Shown here piece after piece: positions 36,067-47,900 of a DNA stretch of 64,000 nt. Positions within the stretch are counted from its first letter, which is position 1; the number at the start of each line of letters is the position of its first letter. The stretch lies in contig MNCI01004126.1 of the NCBI GenBank assembly GCA_015680685.1, forward strand, positions 565,456 to 629,455, read 5' to 3'. The translations under genes and the position numbers were made by a program. Origin of the DNA: Gnetum montanum (Eukaryota > Streptophyta > Gnetopsida > Gnetales > Gnetaceae). The notes below the pieces were generated by a model, which worked only from the letters and a program-made list of their open reading frames with translations, ran no database searches and was not told where the DNA came from.

Positions 36067-37404
36067 GAATATGCATTAAATGGGATAATTGATCATGGAA
36101 AATGAAGCTTTGTGATTTTTTGGAAGGTTTAAGGTTAGGTCCATAGTTTTGGGGTAAGTGAAAAATCAGTTTTAGCCATTGGAAGTGTAGACAGTGAAGT
36201 TTTTGATGTTTAAAACTTTGGAAGATGCAAGTAAAACAATGTTAATTTGATGTTGTGGAATAGACTGATTACATGATAATGGAAATTATGATATTTAACA
36301 ATTAGGCATATTTAAGGTGAAGAATGATGTGGTTGTGTCCAACAAGTACAAGTCACAAAAGTTACACAAGTGTGTCCTTCCCAAAGTAGGCATAAGCCTA
36401 TGATTCCCTTGTGTAACCACACTTAAAAAATGTTTGTAGGCACTAAAGACGTTGAATGCAATGCATGCCTATGAAACAAAACACACATGTTAAGACCACC
36501 AATTTAAGATAATAACTCTATGTAACACAAAATCATAAGCTAATATCACACAGATGGTAAGGTGAGATGGACTATAGAAGGGATTATAGAAATTGAGATG
36601 TGAGGTGTCGTACTCAAGGCATAATGAATCCTTGTGTGTTATGAATGATTAAATAACCATAAGCCCTTCTTTCTAAGATTCAGACCAAGTCCAAACCACA
36701 TTTCAGTGACATTGTATTAGTTCATCCTTGTGGTTGAAAACCATAAGACTATCTAGTTGTGAGGAGTAACATCACTTGGCATTTTTTCCAAAGGAGAAGC
36801 TTATTAATGTCAGTTTGTTATTTTTTTTCATGGAAGTACTGAGAAGCTGCCAACCTTTAGGCATGGGTACATGTCTTTCTAGTGTGAGCCTTAGAAATTT
36901 ATTCAGTGCCTTTTTATGTGATTCTTAGTCCTATTTTTTGTTAGATCTACAAGGATATAATTATAATCAAAGAAACATAGAACATATAGAAATGGCTAGA
37001 GAGAATCCACAAATTTTCTTAATGTCATACCCTTTACATTCCCCCTTGGTTCTTCACTCATTATTCTAGACATAATGATTATGAATTTATTTTTAGTCTC
37101 ATGATGAAAAAGAGTGTCATCATGATCAGAGCAAGAACCTCTTATTAATGGAATGACTAGATGGATGATGTGGTCTCATTGTTTGAATAATTAGTCCCTT
37201 ATGACTTGACAACATAGAGAGAACTTCAGCTTAATGGATAACATGATCATTTTATTCATAAGTGAGATTACATAATAAGAAGATGAGAACAAAAAATAGA
37301 AAAAGTTGGAAGAAATAGAAAAAATTGTATCAAGAATTGAGAAAATGAAAAAAAATTGTAAAACAGGAATATGAAAAACACTTAAGAATCCTAACGATTA
37401 GAAT
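36067..37404 (-). repeat. Spacer B of the non-autonomous unit
   Basis: Copy of 27,797-29,144 with the same start phrase and the same adjacent poly(G). No conserved open frame. Confidence 0.7.
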
Positions 37405-37430
37405 GGGGGGGGGGGGNNNNNNNNNNNNNN
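37405..37430. other. Poly(G) tract running into an assembly gap
   Basis: Twelve G (37,405-37,416) followed by 14 N (37,417-37,430), then CCCC. The equivalent tract at 29,145 is a long G run with one N. Confidence 0.9.
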
Positions 37431-39545
37431 CCCCATGGCTAAACATTTGGTCATGACAAGGATTAATAAGTAGATAGATATTGGCAACCGTTCATGCCCA
37501 CACCATTGGGTTTTTATTGGTGTTGTAGTGGCTAGGTACACAAATTGTTGGTCATACACTTGATTGGTAAATGTAAGGTGGGTTAGTGTATGAGGTGTGT
37601 TAATGTTACGGATGTCTAGCCCATAAGTGCACCCATGATCATGATACTGTATGCATGGATTTTTTGGTCTCTCCACACTGATAGATTCATTATTTGGGTT
37701 TGAAAATGAAGGAATGATGGGTGGTGTCGCTTGCATATGATAAGAGGATAATGATTGTGGAAAGGGATGTGCTACACTAGATTAGCATTATGCTAGTCTG
37801 GATGATGTGCTAGGGCCATGGATGACTTCATTTGGCTTATGATCTTTCCTAAAGAAAGAACATTTATGATGTGATGGTTGAGACTTACCGATGTCAGCAT
37901 GTCTATGCATATTTGTAGCATAAGTGACATTTGTTTGTTGATATTATGGTGCTGAACCTTCCTATGTTGCTAGTGGTGGTGTATAATGAGGTGGAGTATG
38001 AGAATATTGAGGGTAAGATGGATGGTAAGAGGTGCAAGGTGGTGATCCCTTAGGGGATTTCATGGGTTGATGGAACTCAGGAGAGTGGTAGTTGCAATTT
38101 GAAGTAGAGGATGTAGGACTAGTTGGAGAAATAATGTGTTAAACATAATATTCATGTGGTTTCAATGGATAGGAAGGATAGGGTTGATTTGAAAATGGCC
38201 TTTCCCACGACTGTGGTTGTTGCCATTATGGTTGAGGAGCATGTTGAGGCTAGTAATAAGTCCTCCTAGGATAGTATGATTGGTTGTGGGGCTATCTATA
38301 ATTATCAGGTGGGAAAGGAAATATTCTAAGCATGTGCTTCTATACAAACTTTAGATTTAATGTACCTTCCCAATACTCATGTAGATGTAATAAGAATAGG
38401 CAATGGCCCTTTGGATGGTCATATATGGAGATTTCACATCCATTATCTTCTTTTGTGGTTGAGTCTATAGCCTCACTTTCTTAAGCCATTTTTCCTATTT
38501 ACTAAAAAGTGTTCTTAGCTATTTTTTGGTTTTGTATCCTTTGTTTATTATGATCACTTAGCTTGTTTTGCATGATCCTCTCCTCGACCGCCTTAATGAG
38601 AGTTGTAAAATTTTCATATATCCATTTGGAAATCCTATTAAACTTTGCTTCAAGTTTATCAATAGACTCCTATATCAGCAAGGTTTGTTGTGGGATTACC
38701 TTATCAAGGGTAGTTTCTTTCTACTTACCATAGATATGGACCTCCTTCTTTTGAAGAGTTGAGTCCTAGTGATATTTCTTAACATTTTCCCATTCACATA
38801 TCTTACCTTCTTCTTTTGCCACATGCTCGATTAGTTCTTAGATCTGATGGATTCATAGTTTGTATAATTGACTTGGGGCATACCTCCCAAGCATCTCTCT
38901 TATTTCATTACAAAGTCCATCTATGATGTGGAAAAGTTGCCTTTCCTCAAAGAAACCATAGCCTAGGCACTGATTCAGTAGGGAGTAATATCTATCTAGG
39001 CCATGTCCAAGGGTTCATGTTGTTCTTGCTTCCATCCTTAGATTTGTCTCCTCATGTTGGACACCCTTGCATAGGTTTAGTATTTCTCATTGAAGAGTTC
39101 CAACATTGTTGACTATCGTCAAATTAAATTTGGTTTCAATGATTGATACCACACTTTGGCTCTATCAATTAGTATCCTAGGAAAGAGCTTAATATTTTGC
39201 CATCCACTTTCAATGTTGTATGAGATACAAGAATCATGGAAGGCTTGTAAATGATGTTATGAATATGAGTCATAAACTCCTGAAAATTTAGGAATATTAT
39301 GCATATTAAGTCTAGGTAGGTGACTCTTTTTGTGATGCCTATGAGATATCTTAACTACCTTCATGATTTGCATCATGGTCTTAGTAGCCAACATGGGTTC
39401 ATCATTGTCAAACAACTTGTGAGGGAAATTCCTATTTAGTTGATAGTGATGGTTTTAGTTATGTTCATGTTGATGTCTTTGATTGATCTTGTGGTTTCAA
39501 CTTCTATTTTTATTCCACCCCTCTAGTGGAGCTTTATCTCCATAC
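37431..39545 (-). pseudogene. gag B of the non-autonomous unit
   Basis: Copy of gag A. The C-terminal Pro/Asn-rich part is clear at 37,736-37,430 (IIPSFSNPNNESISVERPKN, then NINTPHTLTHLTFT, like NINTPHTLIHHTFT in gag A). The capsid region (about 39,320-38,850) is more broken than in gag A. An internal phrase with a ConservED YRST start (38,347) matches that at 30,114 in gag A. At 39,545 it is fused directly to the interior of LTR copy 4, so the PBS, leader and gag start are deleted. Confidence 0.6.
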
Positions 39546-40350
39546 CTATGTTCATCATTATGTCTCGATCATAGTTTGTTGTATTTCCACTTGGACTAGT
39601 GGTAGCTTTGTCACATATGGTTTAGTCCAAAGTGAGGTATATGATGTTGTTTAATCCTATACTGCTTCTAATGACAATAAAGAGATAATTAATTAAGTTA
39701 ATGAATAGTAGGAAGTGAAACCTAAGCTAGCCTATGTGTGATGAATATCCTTTTCGAATCATCCACACATGCCTTGGACTTCGTATAACCACCACTGGAA
39801 TTGCCAAGCATACGTTACTAGGTTTTCTAAACAATACATTGTTGGGTTACTAAGTAATTACACTTAAACACTCATGATTAGATGTACTCAATTAGTTTAA
39901 CAATAGGAATCATAAAGAGCAATAAATGGAAATATTAACTAAGGAAAATAGTAAATAATGAAACAATTAATAATTGAAAGTAATAATCATCTAAGTGGAT
40001 GCTACAATGATGGAAGTAATTAAAATTTTATTTCTAGTCATGTAATGTGTTTAACTATGTCACACTCAAATAAGAATGTCATACAATCACAAACATCACA
40101 CTGTGGGCATACACTGGGACTAATAGAACTTGAATTCAGAAATCTAAGGACTATCAAAAACTAAGAACTAAAACTATCTCCTGACCATGCACCCAAGTGT
40201 TCTATTTATAGGATGGCATAGAATAGATGATATTGGATATCCAAATTTGTTATGACTCATCATACTTCTATGATTGAATGAAAACTCATCCTCAAGTTAA
40301 ACAAAATGAGGAACAAGTTTCTTACAAAAAAATGTTGGGATGTTATGGAA
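39546..40350 (-). repeat. LTR copy 4, truncated
   Basis: It begins inside the LTR at CATTATGTCTCGATCATAGT (compare 31,846) and lacks the TGATGAG end and the PBS. The rest aligns by eye with LTR copies 2 and 3 to about 40,350. Confidence 0.65.
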
Positions 40351-40439
40351 TTATTAACTGACTCAGAAAAACAAAAAATGGACTTATACATGCCATAGTG
40401 GTGTTTTTACAAAATTAGGACACAAAATTACAAGACAAA

Positions 40440-43156
40440 AAACTAGGTAAGCTCATGTAGTGCTTAGAGGTGGTAGCTTCTTCATCTGTCACTTTTCTTT
40501 ATCGCCAAGCTTCTAGAATTTGTAATGGTTGAGGAGCATTTGCAACTGTTCTTCCTCCATCTGTGAATTGTGTACCATCTACGATGCTAAACCAATATGT
40601 GCTAGCATTGGTACATCTCAAGGACATGGTAGTTGTGGAAACATTTTGTTGGCCTTCACATACTAGGCTACAAATTGCCATTACTCTTCTTTGAAGGCCT
40701 TGGCCCTTTCTTTGAGTTCATGATAATCTATGAGTCTCTTGGCTAGGTTAGAACTAACATCCTTCTATCCATGGTAGCAAGTTTTGGCCACCTTAAGTTC
40801 TGAGTTTGCAATGTGAAGTTTCTACAAAGTAGGTTTTCTATCCACAAACTCTTTCTCATATAGTGCATAGGTGATTACTACCTACTTTTCTAGCTTACTT
40901 TTGGGTTGACCTATTGTTAATATGGAAATTTTGTCATATTTGAGGTTAGAAAATGCTATGTATTCCTTCAAATCCTTAATTTGTAGGTCTTTATTCTTTA
41001 CTTTTGCCTGATGGACCAGTGCATAGCTATCTATAATTGGTTGCCACTCGATATTGGCCATCTAGATTTCCTTCTTGTTTATTTGCTTGTACATGCCTAC
41101 CTAGTTGTAGAAGTGCTCTTTTAGCTTCCCATGCTTCTTCACCTCATTCTATCATGCACTTATTTTAATTGCTAACTTTTGTAAAATGGTGCAGACCTCC
41201 TTCATTGAGAGGGTTCTATTTTTCTTAGCCAATCTGCTAATATCCTGGTTGATCGTTGTTAGTTGTTCCCTCAATTGATAGATGCTTTCTTCAGAAATAT
41301 TATTTTGTTGTTCAATAATGATCAACCTGGAATTCTTTACTGCAAGCTATTTATTCTCTTATTGAGTGTTGATTAGTGTCTTTTTATGAGCATAGGATTG
41401 TGATTCTACAACGGAGGCATTTCAAACAACCTTTTTCTTTTCTTGTTGTACACCACTATTCTCCTCAATCAGCTTGATTAGTTACTCTATTTTGTATTGC
41501 TCCATTTGGTCAAGCACAATGAATTGAGCAAGATCCCATCTTTTAACTCTTAGGGTAGCCAGCTCTTATTACAATCATTGTACTTCTACTTTTGCATGCT
41601 TTGCCTTGGTCTTAGCCATGACCATCTTTCCTTTTCTTACTATGAGGTTTGATAGTGCTATAGTGTCATCATTGGGGATGTTGAATAAGGTGGTTATCAC
41701 TTACCTTATTTATAGTAGTTGATCTAACACATCATTAGGTGTTGTAGGAGTCATTGAAGTCCCATCCAGCATTTGTGCATCTCTGGTCCCAGTTAGATCT
41801 AATGGGGGCAAAATAGGCATATTGAATGATTCTTTGATATGATTGGTAGTCACTTCTACTACACCTATTGCATCCTAATGCTACATTATCATCACTATGG
41901 CATCTTCTCCCATTTCAAGCATTACCTAAAAAGATGCAGCATTTCCAAAGATTTGTCTAGGCCATTGGGATTCTCCTCCTAATTGTAGTAAGATCTACCC
42001 TCTTGTTAGATTGGTTGAAATGGTTGGCTACACCTCATTTAAAACTCTGAAGAGGCTTGATTCTTCTCTACCTTCCCAACTAAGTGTTTCAATGATTTTG
42101 TGTAAATGGCTCATTGAGGGCCTATAGTCTTGTGATGGTGGTGGAGGAACTCGTGTTTCAAGGCACTGTTCATGCTCTTATTCTACTTCTTTTTCTAGTT
42201 TATATTCCTTCTCTAGTTCTTGCTCTTCACCAAGGTCTTTCTTTGGTGCTGCAAGTTTGAAAAGCTTAGTGAAGAAAGAATTCTAAGCCTTCTTGGGGAT
42301 GTCATTTATGTACCCTAGGATTCCAGTGCATTTACATAGCTTTTTGATTAGGTAAGTGAATGGAAGTATTGGCTTCCTTACCTTTTTATCCTCAAACCAC
42401 CTTTGGATCTCTGTATAATATAACTGGAGAAGGTTGGCTGTGTACTTGCCCATTATAATGGCACTTTCCCTAGTCACATAAGTGTAGATTCAATTGAGTT
42501 ATTTAATGAAAAAGAGATGATATGTTCTTATTTTGAAATAGGTTCTCTCTTCTAGAGTCATTTTGTTATATGCTTTGTCATCCTTGTCGTATAATCACCT
42601 TAGCCACACCTTTCTTGTGTCAAGATTAGATTTTGTAGATAGATGGGCTAACTTAGCCCTTTCATTTGGTAGATTAAGAGCTTTAGTGATTGCTTTAACC
42701 AAGAAGTTAACATTAACTCCACAAATGTTGATAGTGGTGCCTTCCGCTTTGTTATGCCGGAATTGGTATGTTTCTCCAAGATACCACTTGCCACTATTTG
42801 AAAGAATCGGCCAAAAAGGTGATGTATGAAGTTACGTTTGAACTACTTCTAGAGTAAACTCCATAAATAAGCCAAAGTCCATCTCCGTGATGATCATGGT
42901 TAATATGGATTTTTCTTGAATGACCTCAAGGTATTTAGGGGACAATGTGAGGTGTTATCCTTGTGCAAGGGCCTATGGTTCTACAGCCTTTCCTTGGACC
43001 AACTATTTTATGACAAGAGCCTCTTGATGAATGCTGAATAATTAGTTTTCTTGCTCCTTGTGCTTTGTATGTTCACCTTGTTGGCCTCTGCCACCTCATG
43101 GGCACTTGGTTGCTTGTTGTGAAGGTTCTCCTTGTGCTCCTATTTTTTGGGGTCAT
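40440..43156 (-). pseudogene. Retrotransposon accessory ORF, copy 4
   Basis: The start ATG at 43,156 opens MTPKNRR. The middle region at 42,477-42,283 reads SAIIMGKYTANLLQLYYTEI, then QRWFEDKKVRKPILPFTYLI, matching VLMGKYAANFPQLYCIEI in copy 3. The C-terminal coiled-coil half runs to about 40,500. It is broken by stops and shifts and shows a deletion near 41,050 relative to copy 3. LTR copy 4 lies directly downstream. Confidence 0.6.
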
Positions 43157-43770
43157 CTACAATTAATCAAAGATTAGATGTTACTAAGGTGTTGTTATTT
43201 AGCATTAACATGTTTATACCTTACCCTTGACTTGGCCTCATTAAGTTCATATGATTACAAAGTTAGAAAAATTATCAAAAAAAATCCCCTCAAAAATAAT
43301 GTTTATCATTCACAATTGTTTTTTTTCCTTGAGTGTGACTTATTCTAATAGTTATGGTTCCTCAAGTGGAAAAATTAGGGTTTCTGGCATTAATATAATT
43401 AATTATTCATTATAACACCTAAATTTTTTAACACTCTTACCCTTGTAATATCCTGTAGGCAATAGAAAATTTTGAAAAATTGATGCAAGTTTTCCACACA
43501 AGTACCTCCCATGAATAACTTGAACACTCTGGGTTTAGACAAGTTCAGACAACATAGAAATTGTAGTCATAAAGAGCCAAATATCACAAGTAGAAATTGG
43601 TTATGTAGAGCTCTAAGTCTTGAAAGAAAAATTGAAAAAATCCCCTAGATGTAAATGATGAGAATGAAGTTTGGGCACTGCAAGGATCATATATATAGGT
43701 TCAGTGAGACCTAATATTAAGTATCCAATGTTGAGGCTAACCTAATATTGAGTATTCAATATCGGGGTCC
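43157..43770. other. 5' flank of accessory ORF copy 4
   Basis: Non-coding sequence shared with 35,480-36,066; see that entry. Confidence 0.5.
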
Positions 43771-44268
43771 AAGAATATGCATTAAATGGGGAACTAACAA
43801 TGGAAAATGAAGGTTTGTGATTGGTTGAAAGGTTTGAGGTTAGTTCCATAGTTTTGAGGTAAGTGAAAAATTAGTTTTAGGCACCAAAAGTGTAGAAAAT
43901 GGAGTTCTTGAGGTTAAGAACTTTAGAAGATGTAAGAAAAAGGGCATTAATTTGATGTTGTGAAATAGATCGATTACATGATAAGGGAAATTATGAAATT
44001 TAACAATTAGATGCATGGAAGGTCAAGAATGATGTGGTTGTGTTCAACAAGTACAAGTCACAAAAGTTACATAAGTGGATCCTCCCCAAAGCAAGGATTA
44101 GCCTATGATGCCCTTGTGTAACCAAACCTAAAAATGTTCATAGGCACTAAAGGAATTGAATGTAATACATACTTGTGAAACAAAATAGACATGTTAAAAT
44201 CACCAATTCAAAAAAATAACTCTATGTTACATGAAATCATAAGCTAGAATCACATGGACAGTGAGGTG
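43771..44268 (-). repeat. Spacer C, truncated by the next element
   Basis: Matches the first 490 bases of spacers A and B, then stops at GTGAGG, where the plus-strand element with TGAAACACC termini begins at 44,269. Confidence 0.7.
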
Positions 44269-44840
44269 TGAAACACCACAAAATTTTGGGTCTCAGCATC
44301 TTGACTACAAATTTGGATAAGTGTCAAAATGGTGGCACTTTGCCCAAATTTTTCTAAGTGTTGAGTGTAGCTCCAACTGCTAGATTTGAAATTTTTTTTG
44401 AAGTGTCAGAGCAATGACACTTTTTGGAAATTTGTCTAAGTGTCAAAACTTGGGAAATTTTTCTAAGTGTTGGTGCTACGCTCCCTAGCGTAGCCAGCAT
44501 AGCATGCATGAAGGCCTATTCTACTATGCTCTCACTCTACTTTCTATGCTCTAGAGCATAGCTAGTGTAGCGTACCTTCTCATTGCTAGTTTTGCCTAAG
44601 TATCAAGCAAGAAGCTGTTAAGCTAACTCAGCATGGAAGAGGCATTTACAGATTTTTTAACTCCTAAGGATACCCCTCTTGCTAAGCTTTAGAGCACAAC
44701 CAATGTAAACAAGAACAATGATTACAGTTCTTCACTAGATTCTTCTAGGTGTTCATGCTATGGCTTGTCCACATCAGTCTCTAATACATTTGACACTAGG
44801 ATCCAGCTAGAGCATGTCGCACTAAGCCACAAACAGTACA
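44269..44840 (+). repeat. Left LTR (TGAAACACC family)
   Basis: The first 68 bases match 50,005-50,072 with few differences (both contain TTTTGGGTCT and AAGTGTCAAAATGGTGG). It ends with GTACA at 44,840, eight bases before a PBS-like TGGTGCCAAAATCCAAGC (44,848-44,865). Inside are a hairpin GCTACGCT-CCCT-AGCGTAGC (44,475-44,494) and an 18-bp perfect palindrome at 44,544-44,561. Confidence 0.65.
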
Positions 44841-45387
44841 ATTTTTTTGGTGCCAAAATCCAAGCAGGATTACTAGTGAATCATCTCAACCTAGAGGCAA
44901 AAAAAGATTATGAACAAGTCCATAGAAATGGATGAGAGTACAACCCTACCTTGTTTGACATAATCCCACTCACGTAGTCCTACCACTAGTTGTTGTTCCA
45001 ACTCATCTGTGCGAACAAGCAAGATGCAAGGACAACCTACAAGGAAGCTTCATAGGAGGAAGAAGATGAGTTTGAGGCTTGCTTCAAATGTGAGAGGCCC
45101 CTCTACACCATCTTCCAATAACCACTCCCTAGTATATCCACTCCTTGGTTTGGTCCACACATCCTCTCCAAGATGGTAACCATGCCAATTTAGCCTTCCT
45201 TGCAAGTAATTGCTACATTTGCCCAACCCTATGCTCACATAGGGGCCACCTCCTAGCCCTAGACAACTCAAGCATCCTACATCCTACTTGTCTAATTGGC
45301 ACCCATAGCATCTATCCAACCCACTCATGTGTGGCCCACCTTAGTCACTATATCCATCACTCAGCTAACACATTAACTAACCCTATC

Positions 45388-45475
45388 TTCTATAATGTTA
45401 AACTAGTAATGCCTATTTGCTACGATATTAAATTGGGAATGCCCATCCGCTACGATGTTAAACTGGCAAACTCCA
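45388..45475 (+). repeat. Degenerate minisatellite (ATGTTAAACTRG core)
   Basis: Three copies of a roughly 32-base unit with GCTACGATGTTAAACTGGCA or close variants. It is related to the arrays at 48,640 and, reversed, to those at 52.4, 56.3 and 61.3 kb. Confidence 0.55.
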
Positions 45476-45639
45476 CAATCAACAACCCCTTCCTATGCCA
45501 TACACCCAACACAAGCCCAGCCAATGCAACTAGCTAACGCAACCCCCAGCTTGGATCAGGCATTCCAGTTGATCCAAAGCTTGATGAAGGAGATTAATCG
45601 ACTCAAGGATACCTCCTCTGACATTGTCTAGGTGGTGGA

Positions 45640-46900
45640 CTTCTACCAAGATGATCCCATAAGTCCTATGATACCACCTCTAACTCTTTCAATTGGGGTC
45701 TAGTTGCCTCAACTCACCAAGTACAATGGTGAAGGAGACCCGAATGCACACTTGGTCACATTTTGATCTAAGTGCTTACTCCTTCAAGCCTGGCCACATG
45801 CCATCATGTGCATGTTTTCCATGTCACTCATTGGTAAGGCCTTAGATTGGTATCATGTGCTACGCAAGGCCTCAATATCTTCTTTGGAGGATCTCATAAG
45901 CTAGTTTGTAATGCACTTTAGGTACAACCTAAAGCCTAAAGAAACCCTCAACTAGCTCATGCAGGTTAAGAAGGGGCCCCTAGAGCCTATGCCAAAATTC
46001 CTCTAATGCTGGAATGCCACATTGAGTGAAATGCATGAACCCCTAGCAGAGACACATCTACTAGCCATCTTCAAGACTGTATTGAATGACTTCATCAAGT
46101 CCAAACTATTTTACTTGGTCCCAAAGTCTCTCAACCAAGCCTTTGCCTAAACGAAGGGCATAGAGGAATTAGCACAAGCTAGTAATAACCCAGCCTACAT
46201 GACCTATAGAAACCAACATGTGCACAAACAAAACACAATAGTGGAAATAGTGGCCATAAGAACAAAAGCAACCAACTGAAGCCTAAAGGCCAAGTAGCCT
46301 AAGGCTTGAGCTCACAAAGTTGCCAACTTTTGTGCCAACTTGGTTACATTGGTAACCCCCCCAAGGTTCAAATTTAAGTGTAAGGATCACTCAAAGTATA
46401 CACTGCTACTAATGAAACCCTTTGAACTATTGGAGAATATCCTGAAAGTTAGAAAAATCCAATACAAACATGTATCAGAGATTGCCCACACAAAACATGA
46501 TAGGTATTGTGAACTACTAAGGAACCCCATCTCAACAGTACCAAACAAGCCCTCGGTTCCATAACACTTCAAGCTGGACCAATATTTTCATTACCACTAG
46601 TTGTCTCATCATAGTACGGACAACTGTTATGCTTTGTAGGATGACCTGCAAAGAATGATAGAATGGGGCCAACTAGTGTTCGACACAGTGAGCCAATCCA
46701 ACATAGATGATGTCCCCTATGTCATAAGCTCCGTTATCATAGGTGGCAAGTCCAAACTTGTGCAACAACCTTTTGGAATTTGCATGCCTTCTAGCAAGGT
46801 AAGGATCCCCTTGGCCTCCACAAGTAAGAGGCCCCCTTTTGTTATCAAAGTACCACCTTGGGTACCCACAACACCCTTTGTGGTCAAGGTACCAAACTAA
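45640..46900 (+). pseudogene. gag of the 44-50 kb element
   Basis: The capsid-type region is readable from about 45,710: YNGEGDPNAHLVTF, then MCMFSMSLIGKALDWYHVLR, then FVMHFRYNLKPKETL and LNDFIKSKLFYLVPKSLNQA. Later parts (46,340-46,560) read LLLMKPFELLENILKVRKIQ and HDRYCELLRNP, like PMKPSQLFDQLLKAGLM and HDRFCQLILNP of the 62-64 kb gag. Two to three copies of the xFVVKVPx repeat follow (46,830-46,960). About ten stops interrupt it. Confidence 0.7.
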
Positions 46901-47449
46901 TCATTTGTCAAGATGTTAAACTAGTATGATGCAACAACAAAAAATAGTAAGCAACCTTTCATCATCAAGTGCCACAACAAGTTGGCCTCACAACAATTGC
47001 TAAACCACCATTTATCATAAGGATGCCACAACATGATGGCACCTTACCTACCTGAAGCCCAATAGTGGGAAACATCTTGATCACTCCCCCTTCAAAGGCC
47101 AACCCCATTAGTAACCTAGGTAGGCCTACCAAACGAAAATGCAAGAGGATGAACGAGTGCCTCGTGACCCCCATGGCCAAAGCAAAGGCCATGACCAACA
47201 AGTAACAATTGAATGCTAGGGGCCCAAGCAACCCAAGCCCAAGTTCCCTCTGCAAGAGATCTATCTCTCAAGATGCATGGGAAAAGTTAAGGCCAACACA
47301 ACAAATAATGAGAAGGACTTTCTAGTTACATTAACCTAGGTGAAACAAATTATCAAAAAAAAAAACACAATGTTGAGCTTATACAACTTGGTCATGACCT
47401 CATTTGCCCACCACCAGGCATTAGCCTAGATGTTGGCCTCCATTCCTAT

Positions 47450-47900
47450 TACAAAGGACATCCCTATAGATGAGAACACCATTTGTGTAATGATGTTGCC
47501 TCCTACACCACAAGAATCAAGTTCAACATCTCTAACATTTCATGACAATGCAATCAAGATCAACCCTAAATGAGGGGAGATCACTATAGCTCCATTGTCC
47601 ATTAGCATACATGTTGGGTAGTGCAGGGTCCACAGAGTACATGTTGATGATGATGCAACAACAAATGTAGTCCTATACTTTGTCATCAATTTAGCTAGGC
47701 TTAGTAGAAAAAATTAGGCTTACCAAAACAATGTGTTTAAAATCCTTCGATGGATCATGCATCACTGTCAGGGGTACAATAAACTTAGCCTTTGTGGTAA
47801 GAGAGCAATTCCTCACTAGTGTAGATTTCACTATCATAGATGAGATGCTAGGCTTCCACTCGATCCTGAGCAAGCCTTGGCTAGCCTAACTATGCGTAGT
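47450..47900 (+). pseudogene. Protease relic of the 44-50 kb element
   Basis: The phrase HRVHVDDDATTNVVLYFVI near 47,630-47,690 corresponds to HRVHVDDGAATNIVPYHII of the 62-kb element. The catalytic loop D-D-G-A has become D-D-D-A, and stops surround it. The phrase LTFHDN/AIKIN upstream also matches. Inactive. Confidence 0.65.

Larger units (their letters stand above)
27797..44268 (-). mobile_element. Head-to-tail chain of non-autonomous LTR units, minus strand
   Basis: On the minus strand the order is spacer C (44,268-43,771), accessory ORF copy 4, LTR copy 4, gag B, spacer B (37,400-36,067), accessory ORF copy 3, LTR copy 3, PBS, gag A, spacer A (29,140-27,797). One full unit (LTR to LTR, 40,350-31,744) is about 8.6 kb and encodes gag and the accessory ORF but no protease, RT or integrase. 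Neighbouring units share LTRs, a pattern expected from unequal recombination between tandem elements. Such units would depend on enzymes from a relative like the 10-19 kb element. Confidence 0.65.
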
